Shown here in pieces: positions 32,674-41,645 of a stretch of DNA of 64,000 bases. Made by a program: the position numbers and the translations under genes. The stretch lies in the NCBI GenBank assembly GCA_050299855.1, contig JBNKWQ010000046.1, positions 62,001 through 126,000 of the forward strand, written 5' to 3'. Below the pieces are notes generated by a model. It was not told where the DNA came from. It did no database searches and saw only the letters and a list, made by a program, of their open reading frames with translations. Origin of the DNA: Hahella sp050299855. GTDB lineage: Bacteria > Pseudomonadota > Gammaproteobacteria > Pseudomonadales > Oleiphilaceae. Numbering within the stretch: position 1 is the stretch's first letter; each line of letters opens with the position of its first letter.

Positions 32674-34419
32674 ATGTCAGGTCAACGTCCATTGTTCAGT
32701 CGACAAACTGGTTCCAATCAACAGGCCAAGCCCGATCGGCAGACATTGCCTGATCAGAGCGCCGTATCAGATCAAATTGCTATGGCTGAAACCCATGATG
32801 TTTTTAATCAGCCGACTCCTCTGGAAAATTACAACGCCTATGCCAGTGATGAAGTGCTACAGCATTACGTAAAAGTATTTGGTGGTGGCTGGGGAAGTGA
32901 ACGTTTGGCTGGATATGGTCAGCTGGTGGGGTCCGAATTGCTTGTAGCCGGTTTTGATGCCAATAAATATAAGCCTGAGTTTGAAACCCATGACAGGTTC
33001 GGGCGTAGAATCGACCAGGTTAACTATCACCCGTCATATCATCAGTTGATGTCTGCCGCCATTGAAGCCGGGCATCACAGCCTTCCATGGACACACCAGA
33101 AACCCGGGTCTCACGTCATACGTGCAGGGATCGAATATATGCACAGTCAGGCTGATCCCGGCAGCGGCTGTCCTTTGACAATGACATTCGCTGCAGTACC
33201 GGCACTGCAGCATCAGGCAGATATTGCCAAAGACTGGATTCCCAAAATCACCGCCAATGTATACGACGGTCGTAATATTCCCTTCTTTGAAAAGCAGGGG
33301 CTGACTATCGGTATGGCCATGACTGAAAAACAGGGCGGCTCTGATGTTCGTGCCAATACTACCCGTGCTTATGCCCTGGGGCCGGGTGGTCCAGGGCAGG
33401 CTTATGAGATTGTGGGACATAAATGGTTTTGTTCTGCCCCCATGTGTGATGCCTTTCTGGTGCTGGCGCAAACTGATAGCGGATTATCTTGCTTTTTGCT
33501 GCCGCGCTGGCGCCCGGATGGCAGTAAGAATGCCATGTATATCCAACGTATCAAGAACAAGATGGGCAACGTGTCCAATGCCTCTTCCGAAGTCGAATAC
33601 CGTGGAGCCTTTGCCTGGATGATTGGTGAAGAAGGCCGTGGTGTCCGTACCATTCTGGAAATGGTCTCCATGACCCGGTTTGACTGTATGGTAGGGTCTT
33701 CGGCCTTAATGGGCCTGGCTTCGGCCCAGGCCATTCACCACACCGGTGGCCGCGAAGTTTTCGGCAAGAATCTGCACCGACAGCCACTGATGCAAAATGT
33801 GTTGGCTGACCTGGCTATTGAGTCTGAAGCTGCGCTGGCCATCAGTATGCGTCTTGCTAATGCCCTGGATCACAGTGACGACGAATCTGAGCAATTGCTT
33901 CTGCGCCTTGGCACTGCTGTTGGTAAATACTGGATATGCAAACGAACTGCTCAGCACACATACGAATCCATGGAATGTATTGGCGGCGTTGCTGTGGTTG
34001 AGGATAACGTTCTTGCCCGGTTGTACCGTGAATCCCCTATCAATGCGATCTGGGAAGGCTCGGGCAATGTACAATGTCTGGATGTGGCCCGTGCCATGAG
34101 CCGAGAACCTGCCGTCCTTGAAGCCTTTATGCAGGAGCTTGAAAAAGGCCGGGGAATGTTCGATGAGTTTGACACCCGGTTGCATGCGTTAAAGCAAGGT
34201 TTTAGCAAAAACGGTCTCGCGGAAAGCCAGCTGCGGCAAGTGGTCGAAAGCATGGCGTTGCTATGGCAGGGAGCTACGCTAATTCAGTTTTCGACCCAGG
34301 ATGTTGCCCATGCTTTTGTGCGCAGTCGTTTGGGCGGGCAGGGCGGTCATATGTATGGCACTTTATCTCAGGATGCTGCCATGGAGTTGATTATTGCAAG
34401 AGCCGAACCCAAAGTCTGA
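32674..34419 (+). CDS. Acyl-CoA dehydrogenase family protein, AidB-like
   Basis: 581 residues, close to E. coli AidB (541) with a 40-residue polar N-terminal extension. AidB-branch features: THDVFNQPTPLENYN at the start of the domain, MAMTEKQGGSDVRANTT (flavin site), GHKWFCSAPMCDAFL, the RIKNKMGNVSNASSEVEY loop and ECIGGVAVVEDNVLARLYRE in the C-terminal helical bundle. AidB is induced by alkylating stress and binds DNA and FAD; related enzymes act as isovaleryl-CoA-type dehydrogenases. It stands alone, so no partner is implied. Confidence 0.88.
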   Translation: MSGQRPLFSRQTGSNQQAKPDRQTLPDQSAVSDQIAMAETHDVFNQPTPLENYNAYASDEVLQHYVKVFGGGWGSERLAGYGQLVGSELLVAGFDANKYKPEFETHDRFGRRIDQVNYHPSYHQLMSAAIEAGHHSLPWTHQKPGSHVIRAGIEYMHSQADPGSGCPLTMTFAAVPALQHQADIAKDWIPKITANVYDGRNIPFFEKQGLTIGMAMTEKQGGSDVRANTTRAYALGPGGPGQAYEIVGHKWFCSAPMCDAFLVLAQTDSGLSCFLLPRWRPDGSKNAMYIQRIKNKMGNVSNASSEVEYRGAFAWMIGEEGRGVRTILEMVSMTRFDCMVGSSALMGLASAQAIHHTGGREVFGKNLHRQPLMQNVLADLAIESEAALAISMRLANALDHSDDESEQLLLRLGTAVGKYWICKRTAQHTYESMECIGGVAVVEDNVLARLYRESPINAIWEGSGNVQCLDVARAMSREPAVLEAFMQELEKGRGMFDEFDTRLHALKQGFSKNGLAESQLRQVVESMALLWQGATLIQFSTQDVAHAFVRSRLGGQGGHMYGTLSQDAAMELIIARAEPKV

Positions 34420-34533
34420 CAGTCATAGACGTGCCTCATAAACGATGGCAGCATTGTCGCCATCATTGCGCTTTATCAATAGGATATCTAGACGCAGGCT
34501 TCCCAGCCTAAAGAAACACACCTCCAGAAGCTT

Positions 34534-34650
34534 CTATTTGATAATTCGGCTACCATCCTGCATCAGTGGCAGTAGTCTCTGGGTCAGGAAAAAAGGACCT
34601 TTCAGGTGGATATTATTAACGGTCACTGGATTAACTTTTTTTCTGGTGCA
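34534..34650 (-). pseudogene. Fragment of an SDR oxidoreductase
   Basis: On the minus strand about 35 codons read VNNIHLKGPFFLTQRLLPLM followed by QDGSRIIK and a stop at 34534. This is the central helix and strand of classical SDRs (usual form VNLKGPFFLTQ...DGGRIINISS). The cofactor-binding half before it and the catalytic Tyr/Lys half after it are missing. Confidence 0.55.
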
Positions 34651-34801
34651 TACACTGATTCAGGAGCATACGGCGCCAGGATATACCTCCGCTTGAAGAG
34701 TGAATTGAGTCAAATTTGTCGGGTGAGGCACAGGTTAAAATGAGCTGTGGCTATACTTCTGCATGGTACTTGAATCAAACCATGGCCTAACCTGTATATG
34801 T

Positions 34802-35029
34802 TCAATAAGCAGTGAAGTGAAGGCTTTGGTCCTGACAGATACCGCGCGGTAATATGGCCAGACCAGGGTGAAGTGGCGATCCTGCCCGCGCCTGCTTGAG
34901 GTCAATAAAATCATTGCTCAATTCCACTGCCAGCTCGATATCCAGGTAACTCTGAATAAACTGCTGCCAGAAATCGTCCAGCGGACCCACTGCCAGATTG
35001 GTGGGGGCCAGCACCCCGAGTGCTGTAAT
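34802..35029 (-). pseudogene. Fragment of a LysR-type regulator
   Basis: A frame of ~70 codons on the minus strand contains LGVLAPTNLAVGPLDDFWQQ, then FIQSYLDIELAVELSNDFIDL. This matches the first part of a LysR effector domain (usual form LRV-xAP-xxFG...L..FL..YPDIxLEL.LSDRxVDL). The winged helix is missing and the tail is out of frame. With the SDR fragment next to it, it is probably the relic of one LysR-SDR locus. Confidence 0.55.
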
Positions 35030-35070
35030 GATAGGATTTTTTGCCTATTTGTTAGTTGAGGTTTAAGACA

Positions 35071-35286
35071 ATGACGCCCAAGTATCGATTCTTTTTCTCT
35101 CTGTTTATGTCTTTTGTTTTATCGATTTTGATGACCGGCTGGGTTACCTGGATAAACCTGGGATGGGTGGATAGCTTCTTTCTAAAATGGGGTACAGCTT
35201 TTGTCACTGCCTGGCCGGCAGCAGCGTTGATTTCCTATGCCTTTGGCCCCAAGGTGCACCAGCTGACTACTTGGGTAATCAAATAA
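35071..35286 (+). CDS. DUF2798-like small membrane protein
   Basis: 71 residues from the ATG at 35071, with GAGG nine bases upstream. Two transmembrane segments (FFFSLFMSFVLSILMTGWVT and FVTAWPAAALISYAFG) with a WINLGW-type loop between, ending in KVHQLTTWVIK. This is the layout of DUF2798 proteins, whose function is unknown. Confidence 0.75.
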   Translation: MTPKYRFFFSLFMSFVLSILMTGWVTWINLGWVDSFFLKWGTAFVTAWPAAALISYAFGPKVHQLTTWVIK

Positions 35287-35340
35287 TCAGGGCAACCAAT
35301 TATCCAGGGCTCTCAAATGACGATGCAAGGAAAATGACTG

Positions 35341-35589
35341 ATGTTGCAACGCTTTAACAGTGAAACGCTGACGCCGCCGGTCAGCCCCTATGTACATGCT
35401 GTCAGGCATCATAATACGTTATATCTTTCCGGCCTGACGGCATTTGGAACTGAAGCCCAGAATGGCAGCGTCGGCGAACAAGCCAGTGCCATTTATGGCG
35501 CTAATTTGCCCGCCAGTTCTCTGCTGAAAGTAGAGGCGTTATTTGCTCCGGAACTGAAGTTGGAAATAGAAGCTGTATTTGCTGTTTGA
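35341..35589 (+). pseudogene. RidA-family protein with an internal deletion
   Basis: 82 residues against the usual ~125-130. The N-terminus (MLQRFNSETLTPPVSPYVHA, LYLSGLTAFG, SVGEQASAI) and the C-terminus (YGANLPASSLLKVEALFAPE, LKLEIEAVFAV) are typical of RidA (2-iminobutanoate/2-iminopropanoate deaminase). About 45 central residues, including the helix and strands that carry much of the trimer interface, are missing, and the frame stays open across the junction. Probably inactive; could still be translated. Confidence 0.8.
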
Positions 35590-35642
35590 GTTATTCTCCA
35601 AGCATACGAATTTCTATTCCGAAGGTTGGCGTGAATACTGAA

Positions 35643-37478
35643 CTATCGGTATAACATTTGCGGCCCAAACTGGCGGCGGATAAAGTTTTCCACCGGTTGC
35701 AGGGAAGGGCCATTGTGTTCGAAGCGCACACCGATTTTGGAACCTGCCCGCCAGATCACCCGGCCGACTATTGAAGCAAAGGACAGGCGTAAGGTAATGG
35801 GTTGGCCGATTTCCACGTCGTCGTCGGCACTGAGCATGAGGCCGGTCATGGAAATATTTTCCGTCGCCAGGTAAATGCTTTTCGGCCCGACTTCAGCACG
35901 CACTTGCTCAATGTATTTGGCTCGTGGACTGCGGCGATTGCGGCAGACCAGTTGTGCACGTATTTCATGAGCGAAGATGAAGCCAATGATAAAGCCCATT
36001 GACGCGCCTAAAATGCCCCCAAAAAGAGTGAAACCTATGATTTCTGCAACACTATAGGCTGAATTTGGAAAAAGCACGCCTCTGCCCAGGCAAATTGTAA
36101 ATGCCACAGCCCCCAGTATTGCTGCCTGTCGGTAGCCGGTTTTCAGTGAGGTTTTCCACCGTCCCTGGCCGACGAGAAAGTACTGGGTATTGAACAGGTT
36201 CCACACGACCAAAGTGGAGGCAGTGGCAGGCATCATGGCATAAAGATAAAACTGAGGATAAAGTTCGCCCGTCAGTACTGCCAGATAGATGAATGCCAAT
36301 AGGTAGCTAACGGTAAAGGACCATACATAGGATCTCACCGTCATATCCTGTTCGTCATCTTCAAAGGTTTTCTCAGCCATAATACCCGTCAGTATCGCGG
36401 AAAAAAGCAAGATGACTGTAGACTTAACCCAGGAAAGCGCAGCAGTAAATGAGCCTGGACTTACCCGGTCTAGGTTGCTGATAGAGAATATTTGAACGAA
36501 TAATTCGTAGGCGACGGTCAAAGCTAGTGACAGTCCCAGGATTCCAGCCAACATGAGCCAGAGTATGCCTTCCAGTTTTGGCCGACTGTCACGATAGGGG
36601 AGTTTCAGGTTGTAACTTAAATAGGCCCGTCGTTGGCTTTCATCACTTGCACATTGACTGACCGTCAAACGAGCGATGCACTCATAAACAACATCCAGCA
36701 AACCATTGAGTTCATCTGAGTAGGATTTCTCTGTCACGGCGTCCAGGTTGCCGGCAGTGAGGGCCAGACCTATTTCATAAAGTCTGCGCTCTTTGTCATC
36801 TAGGTTTTCCAGGTAAGACTTGAAACTTTTGGCTTTTTCAGGCGTGTTGGCCTTAATCTGTTCAATCAAATAGAGCACCTTAAGGTATAGCCCCTGTACC
36901 GATTTTTCTTCTCCGCGCCCATTCTCAAAGTCAGCGAAGTCTACTTGTTTAAGAACAATATTCTTTTCCAGCAACTGATCAATCACCGGTTGCAGGTCTT
37001 CATTTTGGGGAGTAAATGCCCCTTGATGGGTTTTCAGCATGGCGATTTTTTCGTACACCGCCTGCGGTATGCGTGCACCTCTTTGCAAAAAAGTACGCCA
37101 ACGGCTTTCGTATGCCTCCACGGCGGGGATTTTCAACAGCAGGAAAACCACGATTGCAGAGGCCAAAATGCTGTTATCACCAAACTGCAGGCGAATGCCC
37201 TGAAGAATAGGAACCGAGCTATAGAAATCCACGGCATAGGTTTCAAGAAACTTGAACAGGATAGTGCCCATGGAACTGAGAAAAAGCACCACGATAGCGG
37301 CGGAAGACGAGTAGATCAGATAGAAAGCGGTAAAGCGGCTGAAATGTGTGTACTCACGGGGAACACCCGAATAATGGGGTTTATCGGCTTCAGGCCACTG
37401 ATTAAAGCGTAACCCGATAATGCCCAGAATAAACAGTAATCCTAGAATCACATCATGCCAGAAGTACTGAATGTCCAT
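35643..37478 (-). CDS. Polytopic membrane protein with C-terminal PilZ domain
   Basis: 611 residues. Two or three N-terminal membrane segments, a helical soluble region (about 140-300), a further cluster of about six hydrophobic segments (300-500), then a PilZ domain in the last ~100 residues: RNRRSPRAKYIEQVRAEV, ENISMTGLMLSADDDV, GQPITLRL, IGVRFEHNG. In the canonical motif (RxxxR then D/NxSxxG) the arginine pair appears as R-x3-R within RRSPRAKY and the second part as NISMTG, so c-di-GMP binding is possible. Target process unknown; a membrane-located c-di-GMP responder is inferred. Confidence 0.82.
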   Translation of the reverse strand: MDIQYFWHDVILGLLFILGIIGLRFNQWPEADKPHYSGVPREYTHFSRFTAFYLIYSSSAAIVVLFLSSMGTILFKFLETYAVDFYSSVPILQGIRLQFGDNSILASAIVVFLLLKIPAVEAYESRWRTFLQRGARIPQAVYEKIAMLKTHQGAFTPQNEDLQPVIDQLLEKNIVLKQVDFADFENGRGEEKSVQGLYLKVLYLIEQIKANTPEKAKSFKSYLENLDDKERRLYEIGLALTAGNLDAVTEKSYSDELNGLLDVVYECIARLTVSQCASDESQRRAYLSYNLKLPYRDSRPKLEGILWLMLAGILGLSLALTVAYELFVQIFSISNLDRVSPGSFTAALSWVKSTVILLFSAILTGIMAEKTFEDDEQDMTVRSYVWSFTVSYLLAFIYLAVLTGELYPQFYLYAMMPATASTLVVWNLFNTQYFLVGQGRWKTSLKTGYRQAAILGAVAFTICLGRGVLFPNSAYSVAEIIGFTLFGGILGASMGFIIGFIFAHEIRAQLVCRNRRSPRAKYIEQVRAEVGPKSIYLATENISMTGLMLSADDDVEIGQPITLRLSFASIVGRVIWRAGSKIGVRFEHNGPSLQPVENFIRRQFGPQMLYR

Positions 37479-37668
37479 ATGTCAGGTTCCTGTCTGTATC
37501 AAAGTTGCTGAAAACGAATGGAAACCCTTGTCTCACTGCCAGATAGCAAGGATGGCTTTAAGGGTAAGTATAGCGCTACTGCGGAGAAATGAATTGGCCA
37601 TTTTTATCGGCTCATCTTGACTTGGCACAGATTGAAAGGGATAAAGCAGGGTCGGACTACACACTAAG

Positions 37669-37683
37669 TGTTCATTGTAAACA
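37669..37683. promoter_or_regulatory. Possible TetR operator
   Basis: TGTTCATTGTAAACA, an imperfect palindrome with TGTT/AACA arms, lies in the promoter region 64 bases before the TetR gene. It is a weak candidate for autoregulation. Confidence 0.3.
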
Positions 37684-37746
37684 TTCCTGTGTTATACTTG
37701 TCGCAGTTTTCATCTTATTTTCCCTTTACCTCCTGGGGGCCAAGCA

Positions 37747-38379
37747 TTGGAAAAGTCAGCCGTGTTAGACACACACCAATCCTATCACCATGGTAATCTC
37801 CGTCAGGAACTGCTTGAAAAAGCATTGGAACAGTTAAAACAGGTCGGTCCTGATAAGATCTCCCTACGTGCATTGGCACGCGAAATTGGTGTGTCGCAGA
37901 CAGCGCCTTATCGACACTTCTCTGATAAAAATGCCTTACTGGCAGCACTTGCCGCCCAGGGCTACCTCCAGTTGGCTCATCAAACCAAGGTTGCCACGGT
38001 GGATTGTCAGGATGCGGCGGAGAAAATGGTTCAGTCTGGATTGGCCTATATCCTCTTTGCACGTCAGAATCCTGAACTCTACAAGTTGATGTTTGGTCCG
38101 GTGATAGAGTGTCCACTGGACTACCCCGATCTTTCTGAAGCAGGGCAGGCAGCATTCCAGGTGATACTGCATATTTGCGAGCAAGGGGTACAAAGCGGAC
38201 GATTCACCAATCAGGATGCCTCTTTACTGGCGCATTCTACCTGGGCAATGGTACACGGCCTGGCCAGTTTATGGATTGACGGTATGTACCAGTGCACCGG
38301 ACGCCAGCACGATGACACCCTGATTACGGATTCCCTGGAGCTGACTTTGCACGGTGTTCTCAAACGTGAGAGTGACTAG
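37747..38379 (+). CDS. TetR-family transcriptional regulator
   Basis: 210 residues if translation starts at the TTG at 37747; a GTG at 37762 is an alternative and no ATG fits. The helix-turn-helix is ISLRALAREIGVSQTAPYRH, preceded by YHHGNLRQELLEKAL. The YHHGNLR opening and the C-terminal part (ADQ-type WHG domain: HSTWAMVHGLASLWIDGMY) match a common TetR subgroup. Its target and ligand are not evident; the neighbours on both sides are divergent or convergent with it. Confidence 0.88.
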   Translation: MEKSAVLDTHQSYHHGNLRQELLEKALEQLKQVGPDKISLRALAREIGVSQTAPYRHFSDKNALLAALAAQGYLQLAHQTKVATVDCQDAAEKMVQSGLAYILFARQNPELYKLMFGPVIECPLDYPDLSEAGQAAFQVILHICEQGVQSGRFTNQDASLLAHSTWAMVHGLASLWIDGMYQCTGRQHDDTLITDSLELTLHGVLKRESD

Positions 38380-38576
38380 CAACCACCATTGAAATAGCAA
38401 ATATGACTGGGCGGCCTTTCCCTATCACTCAGACATAAATCTTTTGACCGTCGCGTACGGGAACCCAGGGTATAACGTACTACCTGATACTGCCGGTTAG
38501 ACTGCTGACGAAATGTCTTGAATTGAGTATAGGTGAGAAGTGCTGCTTCTGCGTTGCGGCTGCGTCGGAGGAAATG

Positions 38577-38628
38577 AAAAGCCCCATTCAGTTAGATGTC
38601 TGAAACATAGATGTCTGAAACAGGGCTT
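38577..38628 (-). terminator. Terminator of the PPi-phosphofructokinase gene, with a duplicated loop
   Basis: On the minus strand AAGCCC pairs with GGGCTT, with an inner TTTCAG/CTGAAT stem, then CTTTTC. The loop contains a perfect 15-bp tandem duplication (TAGATGTCTGAAACA on the plus strand, 38593-38607 and 38608-38622), so the loop is longer than in a normal terminator. Confidence 0.65.
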
Positions 38629-38654
38629 GGAGTTGTGCTATTGCAAGCGGTTGC

Positions 38655-39917
38655 CTAAATATTGAATCCCATAGCCAGTTTTTTCGGTACCAGCTGGTTC
38701 TTCAGGGTGACGTAGTCGGGAACACCGTCTTTATAGGGAGGGTAAGATTCGCCTGCAATAAGCGGTGCCAGGTAACGCCGGGCCTCTTCCGTAATACCGA
38801 AGCCATCTTCAGAAATGAAGTTGAGCGGCATCTTTTTCTCAACATTGGCAACTTGGGATAAAGGTGCTTCACCAATCGACCATTTATAGGGGCTATCCTG
38901 CTCACGTACGATCACCGGCATCACCGCATTTTTACCCTGAATGGCAAGTTCTACAGCCGCTTTTCCTACGGCATAGGCCTGCTCCAGGTCCGTTTGCGAA
39001 GCAATATGACGGGCAGAACGCTGCAGATAGTCGGACACAGCCCAGTGATATTTATAACCCAGTTCAGCTTTGATCATATTGGCGATGAAGGGGGCAACAC
39101 CACCTAACTGGGTGTGGCCAAAGGCATCAGTCACCCCGGCATCAGCCAGGAATCTGCCGTCAGCGTACTGGGCTCCTTCAGATACCACCATGGCACAGTA
39201 ACCATCCCGTTTAACGATCTGATCCACACGCTTGAGGAACTTGTCGCGGTCAAATGGCACTTCGGGAAACAGGATTACCTGTGGCGACGGCTGTCCCTCA
39301 TACTGGGCGAGACCGCCGGCGGCAGCTATCCAGCCGGCATGGCGGCCCATAACTTCCATCACAAATATTTTGGTGGAAGACTCACACATGGAAAGAATAT
39401 CCAGGGAAGCTTCTCGGATTGAAGTTGCCACATACTTGGCAACCGAGCCGAATCCAGGGCAGCAATCGGTAATGGGTAAGTCATTGTCGACAGTTTTGGG
39501 AATACCAATACAGGTGATGGGGTAACCGAGGGTCTCACTGATCTGCGAGACTTTGTAGGCAGTATCAGATGAATCGCCACCACCGTTATAGAAAAAATAA
39601 CCGATGTTATGAGCCTTAAAGACTTCGATCAGGCGCTCGTATTCGGCTTTCTGGGTATTAATATCTTTAAGTTTGTAACGGCAGGAACCGAAGGCGCCGC
39701 CTGGCGTATGTTTCAGGGCAGCGATGTCTTCGTGGCTCTCCAGGCTGGTATCAATCAGTTCTTCGCGCAGGGCGCCGATGATACCATTGTGCCCGGCATA
39801 GACTTTGCCGATCTTGTCGGGATAGCCCCGAGCGGCCTGGAGAACACCACAGGCTGTAGCGTTGATCACCGAAGTGACACCGCCAGACTGAGCATAGAAT
39901 GCGTTTCTTACCGTCAT
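38655..39917 (-). CDS. pfp: Pyrophosphate-dependent 6-phosphofructokinase
   Basis: 420 residues, longer than ATP-type PfkA (320). The active-site motifs are NGGGDSSDTA (111-120) and PKTVDNDLP (140-148). Lys141 in PKTVDND, in place of the Gly of ATP enzymes, is the marker of PPi dependence, and Asp144 is the catalytic base. The substrate-binding MGRHAGWIA is present. It phosphorylates fructose 6-phosphate reversibly using PPi, allowing both glycolysis and gluconeogenesis. Monocistronic, with its own terminator. Confidence 0.92.
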   Translation of the reverse strand: MTVRNAFYAQSGGVTSVINATACGVLQAARGYPDKIGKVYAGHNGIIGALREELIDTSLESHEDIAALKHTPGGAFGSCRYKLKDINTQKAEYERLIEVFKAHNIGYFFYNGGGDSSDTAYKVSQISETLGYPITCIGIPKTVDNDLPITDCCPGFGSVAKYVATSIREASLDILSMCESSTKIFVMEVMGRHAGWIAAAGGLAQYEGQPSPQVILFPEVPFDRDKFLKRVDQIVKRDGYCAMVVSEGAQYADGRFLADAGVTDAFGHTQLGGVAPFIANMIKAELGYKYHWAVSDYLQRSARHIASQTDLEQAYAVGKAAVELAIQGKNAVMPVIVREQDSPYKWSIGEAPLSQVANVEKKMPLNFISEDGFGITEEARRYLAPLIAGESYPPYKDGVPDYVTLKNQLVPKKLAMGFNI

Positions 39918-40277
39918 TTTCAGGGGCCTCTTGTCTTTCAGGCGTTAAGCCTTGAATGCACTGATGCTGAAGTTAACACCTCTACTAATAAATAACAGGG
40001 CGATTTGATCGCTGCCTGGCGTTTTATGGGGTGGCTGTCCGATTTAACGCGCGCGCATCATACTTGAAAATAGCTGCATTTTCATGCCGTCGGCGGCATC
40101 CAATGTTGGCCGAAATGGATAAAGCTAGCCTGATTTCCCAAGTTGCGTCTGCAACTGATTGATTTTATCCAGGCCTTAGCTGGCGTCATCCCATCCCCTC
40201 AGTAATAATGTGAATGCAGGAATATATATTTCCCATTTGAATACACACCAACAGCACCAGCAGGTTTAGTTTTTCCC
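39918..40277. other. Divergent intergenic region between pfp and mpl
   Basis: 360 bases with no gene seen. The forward frame at 39609-39995 is a shadow of pfp. It must contain promoters for both genes; I see no clear operator. Confidence 0.5.
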
Positions 40278-41645
40278 ATGCATATACACATTCTTGGCAT
40301 CTGCGGCACCTTCATGGGCAGCCTCGCTCTGTTAGCTAAAGAGCTTGGCTACCGGGTGACTGGCTCAGACCAGCACGTCTACCCTCCGATGAGTACCCAG
40401 TTGATGGCCCAGGGTATCGGATTGCGCGAAGGCTACGACCCCTCGCATCTGGACCCAATGCCGGATATGGTCATTGTCGGTAATGCCATGAGTCGTGGAA
40501 ACCCTCTGGTGGAATTTGTTCTGAACAAGGGGATTCCCTATACCAGTGGCCCGCAGTGGTTGTCCGAGCACGTTTTACAGGAGCGTTGGGTGCTGGCGGT
40601 GGCGGGTACTCATGGCAAAACCACCACGACTTCCATGCTGGCGTGGGTTCTTGACCAGGCCGGTCTGGCGCCGGGATTTCTGGTCGGTGGTGTGCCCCTT
40701 GGTTTTGATGTGTCAGCACGGTTGGGCGATACCTCGTTCTTTGTCATTGAAGCGGATGAATACGACAGTGCATTCTTCGATAAGCGCTCCAAGTTTGTTC
40801 ACTATCGGCCCCGTACCCTGATTATCAATAACATGGAGTTTGATCACGCAGATATTTTTGCCGATCTCGGTGCCATCCAAACCCAGTTTCATCATGTCGT
40901 CCGTACCGTGCCGGGGCAGGGCTGTGTCATTTCGCCAAAAGGTGTGGAGGCCATTGAAGACACTCTGTCCAAGGGGCTTTGGTCGCCAAGGGCCGTTTAC
41001 TCTCTCGATGATCCCGAGGCAGATATTTCAGCACATTGTCTTGAACCGGATGGCAGCCGATTTTTGGTCACCTTAAAGGGCGAAACCGTGGGTGAAGTGG
41101 AATGGACTATGACTGGGTTGCACAACGTGCAAAACGCTCTGGCGGCGTTGTTGGCAGCTAGGCATATTGGTGTGAAAACGCAATATGCTATTGCAGCACT
41201 CAATGCTTTCCCCGGCGTTAAACGTCGTCTGGAAAAGCTGGCGGAAGCAGATGGCGTGGTGGCATATGATGATTTTGCCCATCACCCGACGGCGATAGCC
41301 TCCACCCTGGAAGGATTGCGTCACAAGGTCGGTAAGACGCCTATCTGGGCAGTGATTGAGCCTCGTTCCAACACCATGAAAATGGGCGTTCATAAAGATA
41401 CCCTGTTGGCTTCTGCAGAGTTGGCCGATGAGGTGATCTGGGCTAATTTTGATCGTTATGAGTGGTTGGATCAGGCAGTGGCACAAGCTGGTGGTAAGCA
41501 TCGGGTCATGCATGATGTAGCAGATATTGAGAAAGCGCTCGGCTCGGTAGAAGGCCCTGCCCATCTGGTACTGATGAGCAATGGCGGATTTCAGGGCCTG
41601 CCTGCCAAACTGAAACGCAAACTGGAAGCTGTGGTGGAGGTCTGA
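40278..41645 (+). CDS. mpl: UDP-N-acetylmuramate:L-alanyl-gamma-D-glutamyl-meso-diaminopimelate ligase
   Basis: 455 residues, the standard Mpl length. N-terminal Rossmann-like IHILGICGTFMGSLA, ATP-binding AGTHGKTTTTSMLAW, and YDDFAHHPTAI with EPRSNTMKMG in the C-terminal domain, as in Mur ligases and specifically in Mpl. It attaches recycled murein tripeptide to UDP-MurNAc in the cytoplasm. First gene of a pair with ubiX, whose start overlaps its stop by one base. Confidence 0.96.
   Translation: MHIHILGICGTFMGSLALLAKELGYRVTGSDQHVYPPMSTQLMAQGIGLREGYDPSHLDPMPDMVIVGNAMSRGNPLVEFVLNKGIPYTSGPQWLSEHVLQERWVLAVAGTHGKTTTTSMLAWVLDQAGLAPGFLVGGVPLGFDVSARLGDTSFFVIEADEYDSAFFDKRSKFVHYRPRTLIINNMEFDHADIFADLGAIQTQFHHVVRTVPGQGCVISPKGVEAIEDTLSKGLWSPRAVYSLDDPEADISAHCLEPDGSRFLVTLKGETVGEVEWTMTGLHNVQNALAALLAARHIGVKTQYAIAALNAFPGVKRRLEKLAEADGVVAYDDFAHHPTAIASTLEGLRHKVGKTPIWAVIEPRSNTMKMGVHKDTLLASAELADEVIWANFDRYEWLDQAVAQAGGKHRVMHDVADIEKALGSVEGPAHLVLMSNGGFQGLPAKLKRKLEAVVEV

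Larger units (their letters stand above)
34420..35070. other. Gene-poor region holding SDR and LysR remnants
   Basis: 650 bases without an intact gene. Two minus-strand fragments are listed separately. The rest shows no start sites or recognisable coding. Confidence 0.55.
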
